NCBI RefSeq assembly: GCF_030252345.1
Contig: NZ_CP126980.1
Coordinates: forward strand, 2,991,501 to 3,055,500
Source of the DNA: Actinoplanes oblitus
Lineage (GTDB): Bacteria; Actinomycetota; Actinomycetes; Mycobacteriales; Micromonosporaceae
Reading direction: 5' to 3'
Length of the DNA stretch: 64,000 bases
In this document: positions 34,626 through 43,326 of the stretch, one piece after another
How the letters are laid out: every line of letters begins with the position of its first letter
How positions within the stretch are numbered: position 1 is the first letter of the stretch
Program-made: the position numbers and the translations under genes
Notes under the pieces: model-generated
Databases searched by the model: none
Told to the model about the DNA's origin: nothing
The model's input: the letters and a program-made list of their open reading frames with translations, nothing else

Positions 34626-36655
34626 GGGGCGTATTGGGTGACCGTGCCGGTCGGGTCGTCCTGACCCACGATCGCCACCACCTTGGAGTAACCGCGCAGT
34701 TCCGCGACGTCCTCGAGCGGCACCACCGCGGCCCGCTTCTCGCCCAGTCCGACCAGCGTGACGTGCCAGCCCCGCACCGCCACCGGGTACCACTGGGTTG
34801 GTGACTTCCACCCGTCGACCGATCCGGTCGGCACGGCGTTGGTCCCGATCGACACCTCGCCCAGGTGCCACCCGCCCAGTTGCACCGCGGCGTCACTGAC
34901 GTAACGGAAGCCGAGCAGCACCTTCTTGCCGGCGTACGCCTTGAGGTCGTAACTGAGCTTGACGTCGGCGGCCACCCCGGTGATGGCGGGGCCCAGCGGT
35001 CCCTTGACCGTCCGGTCGCCGGCCACCGCCTGGTAGGTCCGGCCGCCGTCCGCCGAGATGGTCACGTAGCCGTAGTCGAAGTTCTTCTCCAGGCCGTACG
35101 TCGTGGTGAACCGCAGCACCGGGTCGTCGGCCGGCACCTCCACCTGGCGCGCCGCCGTCTCGTCGGTGCCGGGCGTGTTCCCGGAGAAGAACAGCCCCGA
35201 GTCGGGCTTCCAGGCCAGCGGGGTGGGCGGCAGGGTGGCCGCCCCGCTGAAGGTCACCGACGACAGCTTGCCGCGCGGCAGCCGGACGAAGTCGGCCCCG
35301 TTCGGCGCCGCCCCCGGCTTGTCGTACGACGCCTTGTTCGCCAGGTTGACCGTCGAGCGCAGCCCGGCCGCGGTGACCCGGTCCCGGGCCACCCCGGTGA
35401 TCGTCCCGCCGGGCTTGCCGACCTCCTTGTCCACCAGCGTCATCACCTGGAAGTCGTGCAGCACGTCGGTCAGCTTGACGCCGTCGGGCAGTACCGACTG
35501 GACCGCGTCGAGCGACTGGTGGTCCTTGTCCCGGTGCAGCTGGGAGAGCAGCTTCGCGCCGAACCGGTCGCGCAGGTACACCATCAGCTCGTAGCTGATC
35601 CCGTAGTCGGCGAGCACCTCGTTGGCGTCGCCCTCGTCCCAGAGGTTCAGCGAGTTCTGCGGGCCGCCGCACTCCCGCGGGTTCGCGTTGTAGATCGTCT
35701 TGACGTTGCCGAACCCCTGGTAGCACGCGAGGTGGCTGTCGTAGCCGGCGTGGTGCACCCCGAGCCGGGCGTCGACGTACCCGACCACGGTCTGGGCGTA
35801 ATCGGACAGTCCCTCGTTGAGCCAGTCCGACTCGCTCGGGTCGGCGTAGTACTCCAGCAGGTGCTGCCACTCGTGGGCGAAGGTGCCCTCGTACATCCGC
35901 GGCCGGGCCGGCCGGCTGGTGCAGAGGTCGTCGGTCGGCTCGTTCTTCGGATCGGCGCCCAGCCGGTGCTGCCAGTCGTAGGCGTCGATGGTCATCACGT
36001 TGCGGTCGAAGAGCTCGTTGAGCTGGGCCGAGAAGAACCCGGCGATGTACGTCGGCCGCTCCGGGAAGTGAAAGTAGTTGTCGTCCCGGACGTTGTCGAC
36101 GAGCGTCACCGTCTTGTCGCCGTCGCCGGTGAAGTCGCCGTCCATGCTCGCGTTGGCGCCCGCCCGGTCCGGCGGCGTGCTGAACGCCGCCGTCTCCTTC
36201 GGGTAGATCGCCGTGTCGAACTGCTCGACCAGATCGGCCACCTGCGCGTCGGTCACCTCGGTGGCGTTCTGCCGGCAGTCGCCGGCCGGGAACGCGATGT
36301 CCTTGGCCACCCACACCTCGATGTGCCGGCCGATCGCCCGCAGCGTGTAGTCCTTGCGGTAGAGGTCACCGTCGATGTCGTTCAGCCCCACCCAGCTGCG
36401 CACCGTGCCGATCGCCGGCGTCCCCGCGATCGCGCGGCGGGCGGTGGGTTGCGGCCGATAACGCGCCGCCGGCAGCGCTTTTCCCCGCAACTTCAGATGC
36501 GTACGGGTGAGCCCCCGGCCGTCCTGCGCCGGGAGCACCCCCGCATACCGCGGTGCGGCGGTGGCGTGCGGCCGCGGCTCTGCCTCGGCCGGGCTGGTGA
36601 GAAGCGGGGTCAGGGCCACGAATACCGCGACGCTGGCAAAACCGGTGCGATTCAC
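34568..36655 (-). CDS. Secreted zinc metallopeptidase (immune inhibitor A-like)
   Basis: 695 residues from the GTG at 36655. The signal peptide is NRTGFASVAVFVALTPLL then SPAEA. A catalytic domain follows with FAHEWQHLLEYY (H261-E-x-x-H265) and, further on, SDWLNEGLSDYAQTVVGY carrying the third zinc ligand, as in gluzincin-type and M6/M30-like enzymes. A C-terminal beta-sandwich region (about 430-690) looks like a carbohydrate- or protein-binding module (KNFDYGYVTISADGGRTYQAV). It should act outside the cell on proteins. Its stop lies inside the convergent cyclase gene. An ATG at 36711 would add a non-signal-like extension and is less likely. Confidence 0.82.
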   Translation of the reverse strand: MNRTGFASVAVFVALTPLLTSPAEAEPRPHATAAPRYAGVLPAQDGRGLTRTHLKLRGKALPAARYRPQPTARRAIAGTPAIGTVRSWVGLNDIDGDLYRKDYTLRAIGRHIEVWVAKDIAFPAGDCRQNATEVTDAQVADLVEQFDTAIYPKETAAFSTPPDRAGANASMDGDFTGDGDKTVTLVDNVRDDNYFHFPERPTYIAGFFSAQLNELFDRNVMTIDAYDWQHRLGADPKNEPTDDLCTSRPARPRMYEGTFAHEWQHLLEYYADPSESDWLNEGLSDYAQTVVGYVDARLGVHHAGYDSHLACYQGFGNVKTIYNANPRECGGPQNSLNLWDEGDANEVLADYGISYELMVYLRDRFGAKLLSQLHRDKDHQSLDAVQSVLPDGVKLTDVLHDFQVMTLVDKEVGKPGGTITGVARDRVTAAGLRSTVNLANKASYDKPGAAPNGADFVRLPRGKLSSVTFSGAATLPPTPLAWKPDSGLFFSGNTPGTDETAARQVEVPADDPVLRFTTTYGLEKNFDYGYVTISADGGRTYQAVAGDRTVKGPLGPAITGVAADVKLSYDLKAYAGKKVLLGFRYVSDAAVQLGGWHLGEVSIGTNAVPTGSVDGWKSPTQWYPVAVRGWHVTLVGLGEKRAAVVPLEDVAELRGYSKVVAIVGQDDPTGTVTQYAPYTLTVDGVVQPGGGGSTP

Positions 36656-36768
36656 GAAGCGGACGTTACCTGCATAAAGGTGCGAATGACCCCAACACGC
36701 GCAGTCGATCATGAACACCGGCCACCTCTCAGGATGGCACCGCACTGGCCACGCCGACCCGGAATCGA

Positions 36769-37515
36769 TCAGGTCACCTCGCGCCGCAACACCCGGACCG
36801 CCCCGGCGGCCAGCGGCAGCAGCACCCACACCGCGACCGAGACGCCGAGCCGGGCCCACTCGCCGGAGGTCATGTCCGGTTCGGACAACGGGGTCGTGGT
36901 CACGTTGATGTCCAGCCACCCGGACGCCGACTTCAGCCCCTTGACCATGCCGCCGAGCACCGACCAGATCATCGGCAGCGCGAAGTAGAGCACGATGGCC
37001 AGGGGAGTGTTCTGCAGCAGCGCGCCGAACCCGATCCCCATCAGCACGAAGATCACCTGAAGCAGCAGCCCCTGCCAGAGCAGCGACGCGTCCACGTGCC
37101 AGGAGCCGTCGCCGCCGGCCGCCCGGCCGATGACGTTGGCGACCGCGCTGAGCGCCGCGGTCGCCACGGTGGCCGCGACGGCGATCAGCACGCCGGCGGC
37201 GATCTTCGCGAGCAGCACCCGGCTCCGCGCCGGCACCAGGGTGAACGTGGCGAGCGCGGTGCGCTGCGACCACTCGCTGGTGATCGACAGGGTGCCCAGC
37301 ACCGGCAGCAGCACCGCGGACGGCACCAGGCCGAAGGCGAAGAAGTCGCCGAAGGTCATCTGCTCGTCCGGCGCCCATCCCAGGATCACCGCCGAGGTGC
37401 CGGCGGTGGCCAGCCCGACCACCACCAGCAGCCAGAAGCCGGCTCGGGTGTCGGCGAGTTTGCGCAGCTCGACCACGGTGAGCCGGGTCGGCGGCAGGGA
37501 TGCGGTGACGGTCAT
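36769..37515 (-). CDS. ABC transporter permease (ABC-2 type)
   Basis: 248 residues with about six membrane helices, for example FWLLVVVGLATAGTSAVILG, FGLVPSAVLLPVLGTLSITSEW and LGVSVAVWVLLPLAAGAVRVL. The N-terminal cytoplasmic T-x-V-E-L-R-K-L segment and the S-E-W-S-Q-R-T-A-L-A-T-F loop are typical of ABC-2 exporter permeases. It overlaps the upstream ATPase gene by 4 bases (ATGA), so both form one exporter. The two-component system divergent to the pair may regulate it. Cargo is unknown; similar pairs confer resistance to peptide antibiotics, which is only a possibility here. Confidence 0.85.
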   Translation of the reverse strand: MTVTASLPPTRLTVVELRKLADTRAGFWLLVVVGLATAGTSAVILGWAPDEQMTFGDFFAFGLVPSAVLLPVLGTLSITSEWSQRTALATFTLVPARSRVLLAKIAAGVLIAVAATVATAALSAVANVIGRAAGGDGSWHVDASLLWQGLLLQVIFVLMGIGFGALLQNTPLAIVLYFALPMIWSVLGGMVKGLKSASGWLDINVTTTPLSEPDMTSGEWARLGVSVAVWVLLPLAAGAVRVLRREVT

Positions 37516-38411
37516 CGCGCTACTTCCTCAAGGTCGGCGCCGCTGGTCAGGCGCAGGAACATCTCCTCCAGGCCACCGGCGCCGGCCGGCCGCAGCTCCA
37601 GCAGCACCACCCCGGCCCCGGCCGCGGCCCGGGCGATCGCCGCCGGCTCGGCCGGTACCAGCACCGTGCCGTCCGCCGAGCGGGTGCCGGCCAGGTCCAG
37701 CGTCCGCAGCACCGCGTCGAAGGCCGCCGGGTCCGCCGGCCGGACCACCGTCCCGGCCGCGCTGAGCAGCGCGTTCTTGTCACCCTGGGTGAGGATGCGG
37801 CCCTTGCCGATCACCACCAGGCGGTCGGCGACCGCCTCCACCTCGCGCAGCAGATGCGAGGAGAGCAGCACCGTGCCGCCGCGGTCGGCGAACTCCCGCA
37901 GCAGCCCGCGCATCCAGTAGATGCCCTCCGGGTCCAGCCCGTTGGCCGGCTCGTCCAGGATCAGCACCGCCGGGTCGCCGAGCATGGCGTAGGCCAGCCC
38001 GAGCCGCTGTCGCATGCCCAGCGAGTAGGCACGCAACCGGCGCTTGCCGGCCGTGGCGTCCAGCCCGACGCGGGTGAGCCGCTCCGGCACCCGGGCGGTG
38101 TCCAGGCCCATGGTCAGCGCGGCCAGCGCCAGGGTCTCCCGCCCGGTCCGCCCGGCGTGCTGGGCCGACGCGTCGAGCAGCACGCCCACGTGCCGTCCCG
38201 GGTTGCCCAGCTGCCGGTAGGGCCGGCCGCACACGGTGGCCGAGCCGGCGGTCGGCGGGGTCAGGCCGCAGATCATCCGCAGGGTGGTGGACTTGCCGGC
38301 GCCGTTCGGGCCGAGGAAGCCGGTGACGGTGCCGGGCTCGCAGGTGAACGACACGTCATCGACGGCACGCTGGTCGCCGTACCGTTTGGTGAGGTTCTCA
38401 ACCGCAATCAT
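37512..38411 (-). CDS. ABC transporter ATP-binding protein
   Basis: 299 residues. Nucleotide-binding motifs are complete: Walker A GFLGPNGAGKSTTLRM, the signature region YSLGMRQRLGLAYAML, Walker B AVLILDEPANGLDPEG and the H-loop VLLSSHLLREVEAVAD. It belongs to the DrrA/BcrA-type exporters, with the short C-terminal domain that follows (PAEPAAIARAAAGAGVVLLE). It energises the membrane permease encoded directly behind it. The start codon is 130 bases from the divergent histidine-kinase gene, a distance that allows one shared control region. Confidence 0.92.
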   Translation of the reverse strand: MIAVENLTKRYGDQRAVDDVSFTCEPGTVTGFLGPNGAGKSTTLRMICGLTPPTAGSATVCGRPYRQLGNPGRHVGVLLDASAQHAGRTGRETLALAALTMGLDTARVPERLTRVGLDATAGKRRLRAYSLGMRQRLGLAYAMLGDPAVLILDEPANGLDPEGIYWMRGLLREFADRGGTVLLSSHLLREVEAVADRLVVIGKGRILTQGDKNALLSAAGTVVRPADPAAFDAVLRTLDLAGTRSADGTVLVPAEPAAIARAAAGAGVVLLELRPAGAGGLEEMFLRLTSGADLEEVAR

Positions 38412-38541
38412 GGCCTTAGCCTGCGGGGCGGCCGGCGGCCGCCGCTTCGGCCGTCGGTCGACACCCGGAAACCTTCGGCTACCGGCCGATTACGACTTTG
38501 GTCGGTATCGGGCGTCGTCGAGGTACTCGTAGAGTCGACGT

Positions 38542-39783
38542 GTGGGAACGGTGGAGATGAGCTGGCTGCTGCCGGCCGCGTTGTCCGCCGAGCCGGACGC
38601 GCCGGCCCGCCGCTCCACCCGCGACTGGGTCGTCGACAGCCTCTGCTTCGTGCTCGGTTTCGGCTTCACCGTGCTCGCCACGGCCGACCTGCTCGGGTGG
38701 CGCACCGGCGTGGTCCGCGAGTGGTACCCCGACGCCGGCTGGGTGATCTGGATCGACGGGCTGCTCAGCGGCATCGCCGGGATCGGCCTGTGGTGGCGCC
38801 GCCGCTTCCTCCGGCAGCTGGCGCTCCTGGCCCTCGTGCTCTCCACGTTCAGCGTGGCCGGCGCGGTGACCCTGATGATCATGATGCTCACGGTGGCGGT
38901 GCACTGCCGGTTCCCGGTGCTCGCCGCCTACGTCACGGCCGGCGCCGCGACCAACCTGATCTTCGCGGCGATCCGGCCGGACCGCACCAGCGGCTACTGG
39001 GAGACCGTGTGGTGGGGCGTGACGATCGTGGTGATCATCTCGCTCTGGGGGATGGTCGTCCGGGCCCGCCGCGAGCTGCTCGCCTCCTGGCGCGAGCGGG
39101 CCGCCCGCGCCGAGGCCGAGCAGCAGCTGCGCGTCGAGCAGGCCCGCACGCTGGAGCGCACCCGGATCGCCCGGGAGATGCACGACGTGCTGGCGCACCG
39201 AATCTCCCTGCTCAGCCTGCACGCCGGCGCCCTCGAGTTCCGGCCGGACGCGCCACCCGCGGAGATCGCCGGGGCCGCCTCGGTGGTCCGGGCCACCGCT
39301 CACCAGGCGTTGCAGGACCTGCGCGCGGTGATCGGCGTGCTGCGTGCCGGGCCGGCCGGCGCGGACGCCGCCCCGGAGCGGCCCCAGCCCACGCTGAGCG
39401 GGTTGCCCGCGCTGGCCGGCGAGGCGCGCCTGGCCGGTGACAAGGTCGACCTCGACATCCGGGTCGACCTCGGCGAGGTGCCCGCCGGGACCGGGCGTAC
39501 CGCGTACCGGATAATCCAGGAAGGCCTGACCAATGCCCGCAAGCATGCGCCGGGCGCGGCGGTCCGGGTGACGGTCGGCGGCGCCTGCGGCGCCGGCCTG
39601 CACATCGAGGTCGCCAATCCGCTTCCGGTCGGCATCCCCCGCAGACCGCCGATTCCCGGTACGGGTGTCGGCCTGATCGGCCTCGCCGAGCGGGCCACGC
39701 TGGCCGGTGGCAGCCTCACCCATGGCCCGGACGGTGCCGAGTTCCGGCTCACCGCCCACCTGCCCTGGGCGGCCACCAGGTGA
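38542..39783 (+). CDS. NarL-type sensor histidine kinase
   Basis: 413 residues from GTG 38542; an ATG at 38557 is also possible. Five or six membrane helices in the first 170 residues (LCFVLGFGFTVLATADLLGW, LLALVLSTFSVAGAVTLMIMM, VWWGVTIVVIISLWGMVV) are followed by a HisKA_3 dimerisation domain with H214 in AREMHDVLAHRISLL and a HATPase_c domain (EGLTNARKHAPGA as N box, GTGVGLIGLAERA as G box). It phosphorylates the response regulator that overlaps it by 4 bases. The membrane part has no large outside domain, as in kinases that sense envelope stress or antibiotics; the adjacent ABC exporter supports that idea (inference). Confidence 0.92.
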   Translation: MGTVEMSWLLPAALSAEPDAPARRSTRDWVVDSLCFVLGFGFTVLATADLLGWRTGVVREWYPDAGWVIWIDGLLSGIAGIGLWWRRRFLRQLALLALVLSTFSVAGAVTLMIMMLTVAVHCRFPVLAAYVTAGAATNLIFAAIRPDRTSGYWETVWWGVTIVVIISLWGMVVRARRELLASWRERAARAEAEQQLRVEQARTLERTRIAREMHDVLAHRISLLSLHAGALEFRPDAPPAEIAGAASVVRATAHQALQDLRAVIGVLRAGPAGADAAPERPQPTLSGLPALAGEARLAGDKVDLDIRVDLGEVPAGTGRTAYRIIQEGLTNARKHAPGAAVRVTVGGACGAGLHIEVANPLPVGIPRRPPIPGTGVGLIGLAERATLAGGSLTHGPDGAEFRLTAHLPWAATR

Positions 39784-40433
39784 CCCCGGTCCGGGTGCTG
39801 ATCGTCGACGACGACCCGCTGGTCCGGGCCGGCCTGTCGATGATCCTCAAGGGCGCCGGCGACGTGCGCGTGGTCGGCGAGGCGAGCGACGGCGGCGAGG
39901 TGCCGGCCGCTGTCGCCGAGCACCGGCCGGACGTCGTGCTGATGGACATCCGGATGCCCGGGGTGGACGGCCTGACCGCCACCGAGGCGCTGCGCCGGCG
40001 TCCCGGTGCGCCCGAGGTGCTGGTGCTCACCACCTTCGACGCCGACGAGTTCGTGCTCCGCGCGCTGCGGGCCGGGGCCGGCGGTTTCCTGCTCAAGGAC
40101 ACTCCGCCCGGCCAGATCCGGGACGCGGTGCTGCGTGTCGCGCGCGGTGAGGCCACCCTGTCGCCGAGCGTCACCCGGCAGCTCATCACCCACGTCACCG
40201 CCGGGCCGTCCCCGGATCGGGGCGAGGCCGGCCGCCGGCTCGATCAGCTGAGCACCCGGGAGCTGGACGTGGCCCTGGCGGTGGCGCAGGGCAAGTCGAA
40301 CGCGGAGATCTCCGCGGATCTGTTCATGTCGGTCGCCACGGTGAAAGCGCACGTGTCGCGGCTGCTCACCAAGCTCGGCCTGAACAATCGGGTGCAGATC
40401 GCCCTGCTGGTGCACGACGCCGGCCTGGCTTAG
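39780..40433 (+). CDS. NarL/LuxR-family response regulator
   Basis: 217 residues. Receiver domain with the acidic pocket VDDDP, the phosphorylation site D56 in VVLMDIRMPG, and T/K positions TTFDADEFVLRALRAGAGGF and LLKD. The C-terminal LuxR-type helix-turn-helix reads STRELDVALAVAQGKSNAEI then LFMSVATVKAHVSRLLTKLG. It starts at a GTG overlapping the kinase stop, so the two are co-translated. The nearest candidate target is the divergent ABC exporter operon. A run of 15-bp repeats begins directly behind its stop codon. Confidence 0.93.
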   Translation: MTPVRVLIVDDDPLVRAGLSMILKGAGDVRVVGEASDGGEVPAAVAEHRPDVVLMDIRMPGVDGLTATEALRRRPGAPEVLVLTTFDADEFVLRALRAGAGGFLLKDTPPGQIRDAVLRVARGEATLSPSVTRQLITHVTAGPSPDRGEAGRRLDQLSTRELDVALAVAQGKSNAEISADLFMSVATVKAHVSRLLTKLGLNNRVQIALLVHDAGLA

Positions 40434-40434
40434 C

Positions 40435-40570
40435 CGGCATCCGCGCTGCCGGCATCCGTGCTGTCGGCATCCGTGCTGTCGGCAAACGCGCTGTCGGCAT
40501 CCGTGCTGTCGGCATCCGTGCTGTCGGCAAATGCGCCGTCGACATCCTTGCCTGTCGGCAAACGCGCCGT
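40435..40570. repeat. 15-bp tandem repeats behind the response regulator
   Basis: Nine units of about 15 bp. The commonest is CGGCATCCGTGCTGT; variants carry CGGCAAACGCGCTGT or CGGCAAATGCGCCGT, and one unit is 16 bp long. They begin 2 bases after the response-regulator stop and fill most of the gap to the convergent DUF6343-like gene. They read as open frames on both strands simply because 15 is a multiple of three. No inverted-repeat structure strong enough to be a terminator was seen in the units. Confidence 0.85.
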
Positions 40571-40596
40571 CGGGATCGGCGGCTCGTGGCCGGGGC

Positions 40597-40863
40597 TCAC
40601 TCGAAGAGGCTGTGCCCCTTGCCGCCCTCGGCGCGGCTCCGGGCCCGGCGCCGGAGCTGGATCACCACCAGGTCGGCGACGGCGGCCACCGCCCAGGCGG
40701 CGAGCAGCCAGCCCGGCACGGTCCAGCCGGCGCGGAACAGCAGGACCGACAGGACGGTGCACACCACCAGGCCGACGGCGGCGAGGACGAGCCGTAGGTT
40801 CAGCGGACTGTACGGCTCCTCGACGGTGCCGCGGCGACCGCGCGGCTGCGGGCCGATGGGCAT
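40597..40863 (-). CDS. Small two-helix membrane protein (DUF6343-like)
   Basis: 88 residues from the ATG at 40863. N-terminal basic segment (PIGPQPRGRRG), then EPYSPLNLRLVLAAVGLVVC and a second helix WTVPGWLLAAWAVAAVADLVVI, ending in a basic tail. The S-P-L-[NR]-L-R-L-x-L-A opening of the first helix and overall size fit DUF6343 of actinomycetes, which has no known function; the assignment is from memory of the family pattern. No strong ribosome site lies in front. It is divergent from the APC permease gene. Confidence 0.7.
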   Translation of the reverse strand: MPIGPQPRGRRGTVEEPYSPLNLRLVLAAVGLVVCTVLSVLLFRAGWTVPGWLLAAWAVAAVADLVVIQLRRRARSRAEGGKGHSLFE

Positions 40864-40971
40864 GGGCAGAAATCTACCCGTGTGGGGCGGAGCGGAAACA
40901 AGCCGCCCCAAGATCGGGTAACTTCGATATGTTCGGCGTCTGGCACTGATCCGCTGTGGACAGGAGGCGCC

Positions 40972-42807
40972 GTGTCGGATACGGGGCTCACCGAGCTGAA
41001 AACCCACAAACTCGGCACCTGGTCCGTGTTCGTCATCGCGGTCTCCGCGATGACGCCACTCACCGTCGTCGCCGGAGCGCTGCCCCTGGGCTATGGGGAG
41101 GTGAAGGAGAAAGGCATCCCGGTCGCCTACGTGCTGGTGGCCGCGGTGCTGGCGATCTTCACGGTCGGGCTGGTCGCGATGGCCCGGCACGTGTCGAATC
41201 GGGGCGCCTTCTACGCGTACGCGGCCAAGGGCCTGACCCGGCCGGCCGGCGTCGGCACCGCGTTCATCGCGCTGCTCGCCTACAACGCCATGCAGATCGG
41301 TCTCTACGGCGCGTTCGGTGTGGCCGCGCACAACGCCGCGGCCATCTTCGGGCTGAGGATGTCGTGGATCGTCTGGGCGCTGCTCGGCTGGGCGGTGATC
41401 GCCGTGCTCGGCCTGCGGCAGATCGATTTCAACGCGCGCATCCTGACCGTCCTGGTCTGCGCGGAGGTGCTCATCGTGCTCACCCTCGACCTGGTGATGG
41501 TGGCGCACCCGGCCGGCGGATCGGTCGCCTTCGACACCCTCAATCCGGGGCTGATCGCCAGCGCCGGCGGGGTGTCGCTGCTGGTCGGCGCGGTCGCCGG
41601 GATGGTCGGCTTCGAGGCGCCGCTGGTCTACGCCGCCGAGGCGCGCGACCCGAGGCGCACGGTGGCCCGGGCGATCTTCATGACGCTGGGCGTCGCCGCG
41701 ATCCTGTACGGCGGGTCGGCCTGGGCGATGTCGGTCGTGGCCGGCCCGGAGAACATCATCGACGTGGCCGCGCGGTACCTCAACGACCTGTTCTTCGTGC
41801 TGCCCGACCCGTTCCTGCCGAGCGCGATCACCGACCTGGCCCGGGTGTTCTTCGCGACCAGCCTGTTCGCCGCGATGCTCGCCTTCCACCACACGGTCGC
41901 CAGGTACGCGTTGACCGTCTCCCGTGAGGGCGTGCTGCCGCCGGCGCTGGCCCGCACCCGCGACGACGTGCCGGTCGCCGCCTCGATGGCCCAGTCCGGG
42001 CTGGCGTTGGCGGTGCTGCTGGTCTTCGCGGCGCTGGTGCTGAACCCGACGAGCGACCTGTTCTTCTTCGGTACGGTCTCCGGCGGCCTGGGCGTCCTCG
42101 CGCTGATGACCATCGCGTCGTTCGCTGTGGTCCGGTTCTTCCGCCGGGACGCGTACGGCGAGACGCGGTGGCGCCGCTCGGTCGCGCCGTGGATCGCCAC
42201 CGTCTTCCTGACCCTGATGCTGCTGCTGTCGGTGGCGTTCTTCGGCGACCTGCTGGACTCCGACAACCCGCTCAAGGTGTGGTCGCCGCCGCTGGCGTTC
42301 CTGATCGTCTACCTGCTCGGCGTCTGGTGGGGCCGCCGGCTGCGCCGTGACCGGCCGGCGGTCTTCGCCGCGATCGGCAGCGGCCTGCCGCCGGAAACCG
42401 TCCCGTTCCGGGAGGAGTCGCCGGAGGCTGCTTCGGTGGCTCGTGCGGAGTCGCCGGAGGCTGCTTCGGTGGCTCGTGCGGAGTCCCCGGAAGCTGATTC
42501 GACCGCACGTGCGGAGCCCTCGGAGGCTGGTTCGGTCGTGCGCGAAGAGTCGTCGGAGGCGGCGTCAGGCAGCCGGGCGGACGTGCCGGGCATCCGGGCG
42601 GATGCGCCGGGCAGCCGGGCGGACGTGCCGGGCAGCCGGGCGGATGCGCCGGGCAGCCGGGCGGATGCGCCGGGCAGCCGGGCGGACGTGCCGGGCAGCC
42701 GGGCGGACGTGCCGGGCAGCCGGGCGGACGCGCCGAAGGCCGCTCCCGCGCCGCGCAAGCCGGTGGCCGAGGGCGAGGCGGCCGCGGAGGACGATCACTC
42801 AAAGTGA
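40972..42807 (+). CDS. APC-family amino-acid permease with repetitive C-terminal tail
   Basis: 611 residues from a GTG behind AGGAGG. The transporter part (about 1-475) has twelve membrane helices of the amino acid-polyamine-organocation superfamily: VFVIAVSAMTPLTVVAGALP (helix 1 with its unwound region), GMVGFEAPLVYAAEARDPRR (helix 6 loop) and HHTVARYALTVSREGVLPPAL. The substrate is unclear. After about residue 480 comes a hydrophilic cytoplasmic tail of two repeat types: about five decapeptides of the pattern ESPEAASVAR, then eight heptapeptides of the pattern SRADxPG. Such a tail is not part of the family fold and looks like expanded minisatellites. Confidence 0.88.
   Translation: MSDTGLTELKTHKLGTWSVFVIAVSAMTPLTVVAGALPLGYGEVKEKGIPVAYVLVAAVLAIFTVGLVAMARHVSNRGAFYAYAAKGLTRPAGVGTAFIALLAYNAMQIGLYGAFGVAAHNAAAIFGLRMSWIVWALLGWAVIAVLGLRQIDFNARILTVLVCAEVLIVLTLDLVMVAHPAGGSVAFDTLNPGLIASAGGVSLLVGAVAGMVGFEAPLVYAAEARDPRRTVARAIFMTLGVAAILYGGSAWAMSVVAGPENIIDVAARYLNDLFFVLPDPFLPSAITDLARVFFATSLFAAMLAFHHTVARYALTVSREGVLPPALARTRDDVPVAASMAQSGLALAVLLVFAALVLNPTSDLFFFGTVSGGLGVLALMTIASFAVVRFFRRDAYGETRWRRSVAPWIATVFLTLMLLLSVAFFGDLLDSDNPLKVWSPPLAFLIVYLLGVWWGRRLRRDRPAVFAAIGSGLPPETVPFREESPEAASVARAESPEAASVARAESPEADSTARAEPSEAGSVVREESSEAASGSRADVPGIRADAPGSRADVPGSRADAPGSRADAPGSRADVPGSRADVPGSRADAPKAAPAPRKPVAEGEAAAEDDHSK
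42416..42733 (+). repeat. In-frame minisatellites in the permease tail
   Basis: About 42416-42560 holds 30-bp units coding ESPEAASVAR-like decapeptides; the first two are nearly identical and later ones diverge. From about 42568 to 42733 come eight 21-bp units coding S/I-R-A-D-V/A-P-G; the third-base and Val/Ala differences alternate. Both unit lengths are multiples of three, so copy changes keep the frame. Confidence 0.85.
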
Positions 42808-42934
42808 GATGTCGTGCGGTGTGCGTGGGGACCGGCACCCCTCCGAGCGCTGCCATCGGCCCGCACTAGAGTTCTCTGCCGTAAGCATCGTCACTAAGCG
42901 CTACCCACAGCTGGACCCGCCGCCGGAAAACCAT

Positions 42935-43077
42935 ATGATCTTCATCGTCGAGCGGGCCACACCGCTCGTCATCCGGCAGTCGTCGTGAAACCCAAGAAGT
43001 TTTACGGTGGTGAGTCGGCTGATCCGCCGGTGTCCCCGGCATCCGAACCCACCAGTCGGGCCCCGGCGGATCCGTAA
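42935..43077 (+). other. Two possible tiny overlapping reading frames
   Basis: An ATG at 42935 opens 17 codons (MIFIVERATPLVIRQSS), whose TGA overlaps a GTG at 42985 that opens 30 codons beginning MKPKKFYGGESADPPVSPAS. The GTGA overlap is the kind used for coupled translation. The second frame also contains both arms of a 10-bp inverted repeat (GATCCGCCGG at 43021 and its complement at 43063). Neither peptide resembles a family I know, and the ribosome sites are weak. Chance is a real possibility. Confidence 0.25.
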
Positions 43078-43107
43078 ACTTCCGGCCCTACCAAACAGGC
43101 CGGCTGC

Positions 43108-43136
43108 CCTGGGCGGTGCGTTCCGCGCCGCCCAGG
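43108..43136 (+). terminator. Strong hairpin behind the permease region
   Basis: CCTGGGCGGTGCG and CGCGCCGCCCAGG pair over 13 bp (one G-T pair) with the loop TTC, followed by TCTGTTACC. A likely transcription end for the permease transcript. The 43137-43326 stretch after it should hold the promoter of the GH26-like gene; no riboswitch was recognised. Confidence 0.65.
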
Positions 43137-43326
43137 TCTGTTACCCGCGGTGACGACGCCCGCAACCTTCCCGCACCGGCAATGGCACTTGCCGTGCACC
43201 CCACGCCCTGGAATCTCTTTCCCATGCCCGGCGGGACACCGCCGGACAGGTGCCCAGCGGCCAACACCCGCTGGACAGGCCCGGCGGTCTCGGCCGCTGG
43301 ACAAACGGGGGGATTTCTCAATCTTG

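Noticed and set aside
40435..40570. CRISPR or coding repeat
   Set aside because: 15-bp direct repeats without spacers; the frames run into no recognisable protein.
42808..43326. Riboswitch (c-di-AMP type) before the GH26-like gene
   Set aside because: None of the conserved c-di-AMP riboswitch core segments were found; only ordinary hairpins.
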